Assembly: GCA_001969505.1 (NCBI GenBank)
Contig: LSSK01000741.1
Span: 1-17,693, forward strand
Direction: 5' to 3'
DNA: 17,693 nt
Origin: Zancudomyces culisetae
Taxonomy: Eukaryota > Kickxellomycota > Harpellomycetes > Harpellales > Legeriomycetaceae
Under the pieces are notes generated by a model. That model was not told the DNA's origin. It saw only the letters and a program-made list of their open reading frames with translations, and searched no databases. Both the position numbers and the translations under genes were made by a program. Of the stretch, positions 1 through 8,416 are shown one piece after another. Within the stretch, counting starts at the first letter, position 1. Each line of letters begins with the position of its first letter.

Positions 1-970
1 CACAGTTGGGACACGTCAGCCCACCTGTTTCGTCGTCTTCGCGTAGTGTACCGTTTAGCGACGCCAGCTCTCGCAATTGAAGCCGCTTCAACTCGTTATG
101 GCTTTCAGGGTTTAAGCACGTTTCTGCCACGATACCTTTGATAACCTTAATTCCACGTGCCACCTTTTCTGCCGAATCTGCAACCACCATACAGTGTAGA
201 TCCTCATCAGCACCTGGAAGCATAACTTCGCTCCGCGTCTTGCCCTCTTTGACTGAGCCCTTTCCACGAATCGAAATTTTGCATCCACTCTCGGCTTCGA
301 TTCGCTTGAGTGTGTTGCCTCGGGGACCAATCAACATCCCGATAAAGTTGATATCAGGGTACTGCTCGACTGGAAAAAAGTACTTATCACTGAACCTTGT
401 GGTTTTGCGATAGTCAGATGGCGCTTGATACCCTGGATTTCGCGCTTGCTGCTGTTCAATAAGCTGCGCGCGTTCCTCCTCTAGCTTCTTTTTGTACCTG
501 TACTCTCGCGTATTGACTCGCTTGCCCTCGCTATTGTATATTGGCTCCGGTGATACAGATCGCTCCTTTGCAGTGGGTAGATAGTCCCCAAGCCTTAATT
601 TCCGTGTAATCTCTTCGATTCTGAGGATTGCCGTGTAGTTCTCAAGTTGCTCTTTCGTCATATCTGCTGTTATTGCCGTTGGAACTCCTGGAATATTCAC
701 CTTGCTTTCAGAATCCCCCCATCTGTTTCTTCGCCTCTGTCTGCTCCCCCCTCTAGTTCTTTCGTCCACTTCCCCTTTATCGTCAAAACCTCTTTTTTTT
801 CCAGCTGTTTTCTCCGATAATACCCTTTCGGCCATTTGTTTTGCTCTTTTCATGGCTTCCTGGGTATCGGAGCGGGAGTTTTCTTCCCCAGTTGTGACTT
901 CATTTTGCGAAAATGGTTCACTGCCCATCACTGCATACTCTTCTTTCGCGTTTAACTTTGGTTCCCGCAT
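1..970 (-). CDS. MSL5: Branchpoint-binding protein BBP/SF1, N-terminal part (cut by window edge)
   Basis: Splicing factor that binds the intron branch site in the early spliceosome and partners with U2AF65 in the nucleus. The ATG is at 970-968 and 323 codons are open without an intron to the left edge, so the C-terminus lies outside. Visible in order: a Lys/Arg-rich stretch ending in RRRNRWGD with Trp84 (the U2AF-ligand motif); the SF1 helix-hairpin region at about 93-172 with PEPIYNSEGKRVNTREYR; a KH domain at about 195-290 with the GPRG loop at 215-218 and GKGSVKEGK; the QUA2 segment (LKRLQLRELASLNGTLRED, about 294-312); and the first two cysteines (320, 323) of the CCHC zinc knuckle. Length and order match fungal and animal SF1. 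The human double SPSP phosphosite is here SVSP, so only one Ser-Pro (Ser140) remains. The identification is secure; the start is the first Met of the open frame. Confidence 0.96.
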   Translation of the reverse strand, partial: MREPKLNAKEEYAVMGSEPFSQNEVTTGEENSRSDTQEAMKRAKQMAERVLSEKTAGKKRGFDDKGEVDERTRGGSRQRRRNRWGDSESKVNIPGVPTAITADMTKEQLENYTAILRIEEITRKLRLGDYLPTAKERSVSPEPIYNSEGKRVNTREYRYKKKLEEERAQLIEQQQARNPGYQAPSDYRKTTRFSDKYFFPVEQYPDINFIGMLIGPRGNTLKRIEAESGCKISIRGKGSVKEGKTRSEVMLPGADEDLHCMVVADSAEKVARGIKVIKGIVAETCLNPESHNELKRLQLRELASLNGTLREDDETGGLTCPNC

Positions 971-1513
971 TTTATTTTATTTTGTTAATGCTTTGTCACA
1001 GTATGACCAACGCTATTTTACAGTGCTTATTCTAAAATTCTGTGTGATTGATTATCTAGATAATTTCTATTCCTGCTACCGTATATATGTTTCTACCTTT
1101 TAATCAGTATTGCTGTTATTGTTGTTATTAATTGATTGAAATATACGAAAGTTGGCGATATAAAATTTTTTTTTCTTGCTATCCAATACTTTAAAGGGTG
1201 GGTTTTCTACAAAAATTTTACTAGCAAACGAGAACTTTTATGCTTTAAAATGCAAAGCAACTGTACCATTTTCATTTCAAAGCTAGTTCATATTGCAACC
1301 TACCTGACTGTTTTTAGTGTTTTTTAATTGCATTTTATCTATATACGTAGCCCTACTAATTACATAGACTCGACTTGCAGCCAAAGATAAACTAAATAAA
1401 AAGAAAAAAACCTAATTGTGTTAAATTGAACTTTCGAATCCCGAGATCCACAGCTTTAATTCCTGCCTTTCTATAAATACTGAGTACAAGGTTGCTATGC
1501 ATTGGAAATCGCT
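971..1513. other. Intergenic, BBP promoter side and SWI5 3' flank
   Basis: This 543-bp AT-rich stretch lies between two minus-strand genes. It must hold the BBP 5' region (near 971-1100) and the SWI5 3' end. Homopolymer T and A runs occur near 1160 and 1400. Short open frames on the plus strand (702-1103, 1136-1327) are either the complement of BBP or have no recognisable protein. I see no RNA gene. Confidence 0.6.
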
Positions 1514-2156
1514 TTATTCCTCATCCACCCCGTACTCCTCGTGTAGCTGTTTTATTGTTTTCCCCTCGATAACGGCTAGCTATTTGTAGGAAAAAGAGTT
1601 TCTGTATCCTCAGCTTTCTATATATTAACTGTGAAGTCCTACCTTTCCTATAATCAATTGCGTGGCATCCTTGATTTCGTTATACTCATGAAGGTTTTCG
1701 ATGTGTTTATCTACCAGCTCTTTGGCATCAGAAATGCTTCTATTAGATATTTGCAGTATTGTTGATATACCTAAGAGGAGATTGATAATTGATATGATAC
1801 TACCACAGCCAAAACGTACCTGCTACCCCATTTCATTTCAAGCTCTTCACATTCTTTTTCGAGCCTTTCTACCTCGTTTTCGAGCTCAGTTGTATCTTTC
1901 TCGAATCTATTCACAAGCATGGTCTGGTTGGTGACGTAGCATAGTAAAATGGTTAATTTTACCTTTGCTTGAAGAGCGGTTTTGGTGCTATCGTTTTAAG
2001 CAAATAAGACATAAAGTACAAAAACCAAAAAAATAAAAAATAAACACACACATACACATACACATACACATACACATACATACATACAGAATATAAAAGC
2101 ACCAACTTACTACTGTTTCGGGGTGCGACTTTCGAAACTTTTGTGGGTGTCTCCAT
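1514..2156 (-). CDS. SWI5: SWI5 homologous-recombination mediator, small four-exon gene
   Basis: Swi5 with Sfr1 stabilises Rad51/Dmc1 filaments during recombination in the nucleus. Coding exons on the minus strand: 2156-2111, 1967-1820, 1739-1643 and 1579-1514 (stop TAA), with phases 1, 2 and 0 joining cleanly to 118 aa. The last two exons carry the family core: DAKELVDKHIENLHEYNEIK, then LIIGKLAVIEG, then QLHEEYGVDEE at the C-terminus. Upstream is an acidic coiled coil (ELENEVERLEKECEELEMKW). Introns 2 and 3 (80 and 63 nt) are well supported because the family motif continues across both. The first junction is uncertain: the exon beginning at 1967 gives an oddly hydrophobic LTILLCYVTN stretch, which could instead be a 39-nt in-frame intron. 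Translation could also start at the ATG at 1920, giving 87 aa, close to the short S. pombe protein. Intron 1 holds a microsatellite. Confidence 0.85.
2044..2088. repeat. (ACACAT)n microsatellite in SWI5 intron 1
   Basis: About 45 bp of ACACAT/ACAT units. On the coding (minus) strand it reads as UG/UAUG-rich RNA, beginning about 17 nt inside the predicted 5' splice site of SWI5 intron 1. A similar tract sits in an intron of the HAD gene at 11.1 kb. Confidence 0.9.
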
Positions 2157-2601
2157 AATGGACAATCTTGATCCTTCTCGGTTTAGATTCTAACCAACGT
2201 TAATATTTATTTTGAGTATTAAACTGGAAATTTATTGATGATAGCTTTTAAATACTTTGTGCTACCACTGATTTCTTCTATTACAAATAATACTGGCTAC
2301 ATTATTAACAGATAACACATGGTCTGCTAGGGATGGGATAGTACATTGTTTTATTCAGCTTTCAAGCAGACATGATAATACATTCTATAATATATAAGAC
2401 CAAAATGAAGTTAAGCTTAGACCAAGAAACAAAAATGAAAATTTTAAGTTGCTATTTCTCATGATACACAATATTTTCAACTCGTACTATTTAAGAGGAA
2501 CAAAAAAAAAGATTTTACAACATATACACTTTACACCAAAGAGCTACATAAAGTATAACGGAGTATTCTCCGATGATGATGAAAAGGGTAGTTGATGCCT
2601 T
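2157..2601. other. Intergenic, SWI5 upstream region and BLOC1S2 3' flank
   Basis: This 445-bp AT-rich gap lies between two minus-strand genes. It should contain the SWI5 promoter and the BLOC1S2 polyadenylation region. No open frame of note and no RNA-gene signature was seen. Confidence 0.6.
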
Positions 2602-3246
2602 TTAGTTTGAATCAAGATACTGCATGAATTTTTTTTCTATTTGTAAAAAATATATTAGCAGGTCAAGTGCTGAATTTTGTAATCAGTTTATATACTTTTA
2701 TTCAACCCAAGAGACACTAACCTAAATGCTGGGTATAGCTTTCGATTTCTTTGGCTAAAGCCTCAAGCTCTAGTATTTGCCCATGCAGATCGTTTACTCT
2801 TGTGATACAATTGTCTATTTCTTTAACTGATAATTAATATCTTTGGTTAGAATTCTGGTATTGTGAAAAAAAAAATTAAAAAGTTGGAATACTGGAATAC
2901 AGTAATAGAAAAACGGTTAATACTCACAGTGGTGCTGAGCCTTGGATGCCTGGGAGACCAAAAGCTGTGTCTGCGCTATCAGATTCTGGTACTTTTTTTG
3001 CACTTCGTTATTAACATTTTCTAACAATGTCAAATCCTCTGCCGAATCTAGTTTAAACCCAATAGTTACTAATTGATAAAAATACAACAAAAGACGTCTC
3101 AAATGGCGTACAAGTCGAAATCTATTCTCAATTTCAGGCTACTTACTAATTACTTCGGCTTGTAAATACTCTTTTAATTTATAAAATGCATCTATTGTCG
3201 TTGTATTTGTGCTTTCTTTGATTCCCTTTTTAACATTATGTTCCAT
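2602..3246 (-). CDS. BLOC1S2: BLOC-1 (and BORC) complex subunit 2
   Basis: Small coiled-coil subunit shared by BLOC-1 and BORC, which control endosome and lysosome/vacuole trafficking and positioning. Four minus-strand exons: 3246-3147, 3068-2928, 2826-2722 and 2636-2602, joined in phases 1, 1 and 1 to give 126 aa (human about 142). The family signature is clear: AFYKLKEYLQAEVI (about 20-33), then DLTLLENVNNEVQKKYQNL (about 45-63), then a heptad-rich C-terminal half with LELEALAKEIESYTQHLEKK. The last intron (85 nt, GTTAGT donor, GCTAAT branch-like site, AAATAG acceptor) is supported because splicing extends the helix to QHLEKKFMQYLDSN, as in animal BLOC1S2; without it the protein would stop after QHLG. 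Introns are 78, 101 and 85 nt. I found no other BLOC-1 subunit nearby. Confidence 0.88.
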
Positions 3247-3355
3247 TTTTGAAATGGAGTATGAAGAAAAAAGTCAACTATATATTGCTGTTGTTGTAGA
3301 AAACGAAGCCAATTCCCGTTATAAAACATGACTTTTTAATTTGCTTGCATTTTTT

Positions 3356-3384
3356 AAAATAAATAAATAAATAAATAAATAAAA
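3356..3384. repeat. (AAAT)n tetranucleotide repeat upstream of BLOC1S2
   Basis: A run of about six AAAT units some 110 bp upstream of the BLOC1S2 start codon. It is probably promoter-side low-complexity sequence. Confidence 0.85.
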
Positions 3385-3729
3385 TTCCAAGCATTTCTGA
3401 CCATTTGAACTTAACCAAACCAACTAAACAGTCAGAAATAAACATTGAAATAAAACAACCACGGTAGACTAAGCTCGTACCTAAAACCAACCCCAGACCT
3501 AAGCTCAAACCCAGTTAAAAAAAGCACTTGATCACTTGTTCTAATGTGGTAAAATGGTGTTGTTATTAATTTCGATTACACTCTTGTGTAAAATATGCAT
3601 TATAATACTTGTACTGGTATCACAGCCTCAGCAAAATACTCAATATTCGTGTAACTATGGTGTGGAGTATCCCAAGAACTAAATGAATATTAACTCATAA
3701 CGATTCCTGGGTCCTATTATCTTCATTAA

Positions 3730-4480
3730 GAGGAGATAAATTGGTGTTATTGCAGGAACTGGCTTACAAGAATACAGATGAGTTCAAAGCAAGGTTTGGA
3801 TGGGTACGTTTTAGCTAGACTTTTTACAGATGCAATACTAAATATACCTCCAAGTTCATCTGACTATAATAAAGCAAAGTTTGGAAAAATCTGCGTTTAA
3901 AAGGTATTAACCTCAAAATTATAATGCACACTAAGCCATGTCAGCGTGATTTCAGAAACCAACTATAACCAAGGATGGTTTTTATAAAGCGTATACATTT
4001 TGTTTAGAAAAGTACAACCAATACATATTGATTTTAACAAGAAGTGGTATAGAAAGGAAATAGGTATTCAAACAGCTTGGGAAAAAAAAATACACAATAA
4101 TCAACCAACGTCAAAATTTTTGCCAACATCCTGTCAACAAAGGTATATAAAAAAGCGTCTTGTATAACGCAACGGTTATGCATATATATCAACTTGGTAC
4201 TTTCTCCTTCCCCTCAACTATGACGGTTTTTTGGTTGAAGAGAGTTAAGTTTTTTAAACACTACAATATAGAGATAACCAGTATACCTAAATCTGAATAT
4301 GATATCACTAGCTGAGAAAAAGTGAAGGTTTGTTAATCCTCATACACATTTAGATGTATTTGCACATAACACATAATATATAAACTTGTCAGTAATATTT
4401 TTTTGAAGCAAGTGCAGATGCGAGAGCAGGCCAAGCTTCAAAAAAATGGTATATTAGCCGTAAAAGAGGGTTCTGATTAA
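3730..4480 (+). other. Cluster of short plus-strand coding-like frames, possible multi-exon gene
   Basis: Four open frames lie close together: 3730-3900 (contains QGLDGYVLARLFTDAILNIP), 3956-4063 (KPTITKDGFYKAYTFCLEKY), 3988-4167 (DFNKKWYRKEIGIQTAWEKK) and 4370-4480 (VQMREQAKLQKNGILAVKEG, ending with a stop). Candidate donors at 3903 (GTATTA) and 4143 (GTATAT) and acceptors at 4007 and 4392 exist, but no single exon chain keeps phase throughout and gives a recognisable protein. It may be a real small gene, or relics of the same origin as the frames at 4.7-5.1 and 5.7-6.0 kb. No function is proposed. Confidence 0.25.
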
Positions 4481-4732
4481 AATTGAGTAGCTCGATTAAT
4501 ATCCTGGTTTTTCAAGTTGAATCGAAACTAATCCAGCCAAGTTGTGAGGTTGCCTAAATGAAGTGTATACCGCAAACTCAATTACGGTAAAATGTGTACT
4601 AATTTAAACCTTTGCGAACCAGAGAAATAGTATGCGTTAAGCGATGGGAGGGGGGGGAGAAGAGATCGCAAATAAATCAAGTAAAAACGCCACAGTTTAC
4701 CATTAACGTTGGTAGCAGATCTGTTTATCTTG

Positions 4733-5092
4733 TCAACCCGCTTGGTTAGCAATCCCAAGGTTTACATGTATTTCGTTATTTTGGTATTGGACAGGAGATT
4801 TCTCTAATGCTCTTTTTAAGTGAACTCTGTTTACAAATCCTTTATTTGCTCTTATTTCTACTTGCCCCATTTTGGATGTATGGTGAATTGCTAATCCTGA
4901 AAGTTCAAAAAAATTTTGGATTTCTACTTCATACCCGACCATTGGTTCAAAAATCCACTATTCATCACAAATATTTTCAGCATTAAATGGTATTATGTTT
5001 TCATTTCTTGATTGCAAGCATACCCTCCGAGACAGCCAGTAATAATTTATGTCTAAGTTTGCAGTTTTTGATGGGTTTGGTTGTTTATAGAC
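4733..5092 (-). pseudogene. Unidentified coding-like frame with one in-frame stop
   Basis: Reading from 5092 down, 44 codons are open to a TAG at 4960-4958. The same frame then stays open to a stop at 4735-4733, with an ATG at 4942-4940. The translation has protein-like composition (for example NLDINYYWLSRRV, ELSGLAIHHTSKMGQVEI, NRVHLKRALEKSPVQYQNNE), with few of the Lys/Asn/Ile/Tyr runs expected from random AT-rich DNA. I do not recognise a family. The in-frame stop and the lack of a good start suggest a relic, although a downstream exon from the ATG at 4942 is possible. The opposite strand also holds an open frame here, so the strand itself is not certain. Confidence 0.35.
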
Positions 5093-5692
5093 TTATCCTA
5101 AAAATATGGCAATTGGATACCATATATCCTATGTGATATCCCATTGTATTAAAAGGTAAGTCATTTCCTCTATTTTTTATTGCTACCAAGGTTCGCAAAG
5201 TGACATTTTTAGTTTAAACAAACCTTGCCATGAAAATATTATTATATCATTTGTTTATTGAAGGTAAAGACTATTCAATCAAACAGCTCTATATTGCGTA
5301 AAAAGTCATTTTTATTGGGCTAGCAGAGGTTATTGAGCAAACTCAGTAGAGACACAGGAAAATAAGGGTTTTGGCTTCATAATGAAGTCAAGCTGAACCC
5401 AACAGTGATATTTTGAACTGCTTTAATGCAACCAAATTGTTTTGGTAAAAACGCTCTCTCTGCGAATACGTTTGAATGTTTATCTCACCTTGACAATCAT
5501 ATCAAGAATAACACCCTATTGCATAGAGTGCAACAAAACATGTATTTTTTTGATAGTAAAGGTCAGGGTTTTTTTATTATTTATTCTACAACCACATAAA
5601 GCTGACTTTTCCTTTATCCATTTATAGAGGGGTTGTATCATAATATAATAAACTCTTAAATCCTTTTAGTTAACGTTTCTAGAGAAATATAA

Positions 5693-5983
5693 TTTAAGAT
5701 AGGATTAACACTTGTTGATATAAATAATAATCCAGGATATGTATTACCAGGAGCTAAAAGCAAACTAGTATTGTTTTTTAAATTGGCGAGATATAACACG
5801 CGAAATTATGGAATGAATTTTTCTCGAAAATACACCATCCATACGATTGATCAAGTTTTAAAAAGAACCTACGTAAGGCGCCAACCTGTTATATATGTGT
5901 TAAAGAGTGATACAATTACTTTCAAAGACGTATAAATAATATTTAGCACAGGCGAGAGATATTACATTTTTCAACAAAAATAG
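5693..5983 (+). pseudogene. Unidentified coding-like frame, 80 codons, stop, then 15 more
   Basis: After a TAA at 5690-5692 the frame stays open for 80 codons to a TAA at 5933-5935, then continues in the same frame for 15 codons (IIFSTGERYYIFQQK) to a TAG at 5981. There is no early ATG. Protein-like segments include DINNNPGYVLPGAKSKLVLF, RYNTRNYGMNFSRKYTIHTI and RRQPVIYVLKSDTITFKDV. An open run this long is unlikely by chance at this base composition. I recognise no family; it could be a decayed gene or an exon of one that starts further left. Confidence 0.35.
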
Positions 5984-6391
5984 CACAAAGGTGAGTAAAT
6001 GTCTCATTAAAATGGTGGTCTAAGCTTCACTTTACTATTGCACCTATTTAATTGTTGGGCAGGTTTGATACTGTAACTAGCGCCTAAAACCTGCAACTAC
6101 ATTTTATTTGGTAATTAATTTTAGACCAATATTATTTGCTATCGAATTGTATGTGGCAAAAAAGTTTAAAAATATATATTTCAGCAAATTTGCTACCAGG
6201 CTTGTTTAAAAAAATATACTTGGGTTTATACTATTTATAATATGTAAAGGCTATTGATAGTTTAAACATCGTTCAATTTAACCAACCTAAAATTTGTATT
6301 AATAGAATCTCAAAGATATAAAGAAAATCCAAAATCAAAAAAACCAAAGCTTATAAACATAAAAAAATAATAAAAATAAAGCGCATTCAAG

Positions 6392-8416
6392 ATGAGCACA
6401 GATGTAAAAAGTAAAAGCCAAAAAAATGAAAATATGGTCGATTACTCGTTATCACTGAAGAATTCCGAGAAAAAAGCTAAAGAAATCCCAAAAATAACCA
6501 GCGTCACTTTTACCTTGGAGGATGGACGTGTGATTAATACTACCGATAGAGTAATGAAAAACGTGACTGAGCCAATTAGTGAAAGGCCGAAGGATTCCGA
6601 AATCTTCAACAACAACGATGACGAAAAACCAAATTGTGAGTTTATTAAAGAGTTTTTTTTCTACGAAGGGCGACTAAGCGAAGATCAAGCATTGAGAATC
6701 TTAAAAAAAAGCAAAGAAATATTGACTACTGAACCCAACATGCTGACAATTTCTACACCTATTACAAGTAAGAAACGTTATTTTAGCACAAGTTTGTTTG
6801 TTTGTTTGTTTATCTGTTTTTTTTTCGGTCTAAAATGATAATCCAACCAAGGTATAGCGACGTTATTATAACCTAACCAATATTTAACAAGTTGAATTTT
6901 AATAATAGTATGTGGCGATGTTCACGGGCAATACTATGATTTGATAAAACTATTCGAAGTGGGGGGAAATCCTGCAAAAACAAACTATCTATTTATGGGA
7001 GACTATGTTGACAGGGGATACTTTTCTATAGAGGTAACTAAAGAATACATTAAATCCTACCCTTTTTAGATATGCTTTTTTTTTTTTGCGAAAGGATATA
7101 CTAACTCAGTTTTCCAGCTACCAAAGTCTTAGCACACAATTTTTATTGGCTGTTTAACAATTCATTAACAGTTCAAAACTATGATATATAAATAGTGTCT
7201 ACTATATCTACTTTCGCTAAAAATCCGGCACAGATCGACGCTTTTTTTGCTCAGAGGAAATCACGAATGCATGCATCTCACAGAGTATTTTACATTTAGG
7301 CAGGAATGTAATTATAAATACAGTGAAAAAGTTTACGAAGCAAGTTTAGAAGTTTTTAACAGTATGCCGTTGGCAGCGCTGGTAGACAAACAGTTTTTGT
7401 GCATCCACGGAGGGCTTAGTCCCGATTTGAAAAAACTTAGCGACTTTGATGATATTGACAGGTTCCAAGAGCCTCCAACCACTGGGATCATGTGTGACCT
7501 ATTGTGGGCGGATCCTTCTGAAGATTTTGGATACGAAAAGTCTGGCGATTTGCTCTTTAATGGTAATGATGCAAGAGGTTGTTCGTATTATTACAGTTAC
7601 AACGCAGTTGTGCAGTTTTTAGAGGATAATGGACTACTGAGTCTTATCCGAGCACATGAGGCGCAGGACAATGGGTACCGAATGTACCGGAAATCCAAAA
7701 AGTCAAAGTTTCCAGCAGTAATCACGATTTTCAGTGCACCAAACTACCTGGATATGTACAATAACAAGGCAGCTGTACTGAAGTATGGCAACAACATTGT
7801 AAACATCCGCCAATTCAATATGTCTCCACATCCGTACTATCTTCCTAATTTTATGGATGTGTTTACTTGGTCGCTGCCTTTTGTTGGTGAAAAAGTACTG
7901 GATATGTTGATGGCACTAATGAATATTTGCACTAAAGATGAGATGCTTGATAATGCAGAGATCGAGGAGAAGCTTGCTTTGGCTCTTTCTGGCGAAAGCG
8001 CTTCCGAAACTGGCGGACCCGTTTCAGCTGAAGAGAAAGCTGCCAGGAAGAAGTCTGATACGAAGCGCATCTCTTCCACTGAATTGAAGAAAAAAGAGGA
8101 GGTGATTATTCCAAAGAGAGTCAGAAAGAAGGCAAGTGAGATGACTGAATCTGAATTGATGCGCGAGTCTTTCCGCAGCAAGGTTATCGCGATAGGAAAG
8201 ATAGCCAAAATTTTCCGTATACTTCGAGAAGAAAGTGAGACTATCAATGAACTGAAAGCACTCATGGGCGTTTCAAAGCTACCTGCTGGTCAGCTGGCCC
8301 TCGGATCTCTTGGTTTGCGTAGAGCCATTAAGTCTTTTGAAGAGGCCAAGAAATTCGATAGGGAAAATGAGAAACTACCACCTTGCCTTTTTAACAAGAA
8401 AGCTGTTCACAAATAG
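6392..8416 (+). CDS. CNA1: Calcineurin A, Ca2+/calmodulin-dependent protein phosphatase 2B catalytic subunit
   Basis: Ser/Thr phosphatase that dephosphorylates transcription factors and other targets after Ca2+/calmodulin activation, working with calcineurin B in the cytosol. Exons are 6392-6767, 6909-7033 and 7196-8416, giving 573 aa; introns are 141 and 162 nt. Metal and catalytic motifs are complete: GDVHG (128-132), GDYVDRG (156-162), GNHE (188-191), HGG (239-241), RAHE (319-322) and SAPNY (347-351). The calcineurin B-binding helix is at about 382-416 ([14 protein letters not shown]), the calmodulin-binding segment at about 490-521 ([20 protein letters not shown]) and the autoinhibitory segment at 545-563 ([19 protein letters not shown]). 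Between the first two lies an insert of about 70 charged residues, longer than in animals, while the C-terminal tail is only 10 residues. The acceptor at 7195 is fixed by the conserved [10 protein letters not shown] that follows GYFSIE. Confidence 0.97.
6792..6811. repeat. (GTTT)n repeat in calcineurin intron 1
   Basis: About five GTTT units beginning 24 nt downstream of the 5' splice site of intron 1 (6768-6908). It is short low-complexity sequence with no known role. Confidence 0.85.
7099..7117 (+). promoter_or_regulatory. Cryptic branch site and 3' splice site inside calcineurin intron 2
   Basis: A perfect TACTAAC at 7099-7105 is followed by a pyrimidine-rich TTTTCCAG ending at 7117. From the donor at 7034 this would give an 84-nt intron, a typical size here, but the next codons reach a TAG almost at once (CTA CCA AAG TCT TAG). 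The conserved protein instead requires the acceptor at 7195. This is either a decoy or a regulated alternative 3' splice site. Confidence 0.5.

Larger units (their letters stand above)
3247..6391. other. Long divergent intergenic region with coding-like fragments
   Basis: This 3.1-kb region separates the divergently transcribed BLOC1S2 and calcineurin genes; every other gap here is 280-615 bp. It contains several open frames that look translated but are short or stopped: plus 3730-3900, 3988-4167, 4370-4480 and 5693-5983 (one internal stop), and minus 5092-4733 (one internal stop). Consensus-like splice sites occur (for example a GTAAGT donor at 5156, GTGAGT at 5991, TACTAAATA at 3837), so some pieces may be exons of an unrecognised gene. 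They may equally be remains of a decayed gene or element. I could not join them into one convincing protein. The last few hundred bases should hold the calcineurin promoter, which ends in an A-rich leader at 6300-6391. Confidence 0.5.

Noticed and set aside
112-330. Minus-strand 72-residue open frame
   Set aside because: It overlaps the BBP KH-domain coding sequence in another frame; the BBP frame is clearly the real one.
1425-1455. tRNA B-box-like TTTCGAATCCC
   Set aside because: There is no A-box at the right distance upstream and no cloverleaf pairing; not a tRNA.
3278-3508. Minus-strand hydrophobic frame (MSLGLGLVLG...)
   Set aside because: It runs through the AAAT repeat, lies in the BLOC1S2 upstream region and resembles no family; probably chance.
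4610-5200. 11-bp inverted repeat CTTTGCGAACC (4610-4620) and its complement (5190-5200)
   Set aside because: The match does not extend beyond 11 bp and no target-site duplication is visible; expected by chance in a region this size.
5360-5490. Minus-strand segment with a faint reverse-transcriptase-like flavour (ERAFLPKQFGCIKAV)
   Set aside because: The open frame is only about 35 codons and no RT catalytic motif (such as FADD or YADD) is found nearby, so a retroelement call is not supported.
5442-5627. Plus-strand 61-residue frame
   Set aside because: It has no ATG start and a Leu/Ile/Phe-rich composition typical of translated AT-rich non-coding DNA.
7837-8265. Minus-strand 142-residue frame opposite calcineurin
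   Set aside because: Serine- and isoleucine-rich antisense shadow of the charged calcineurin C-terminal region.
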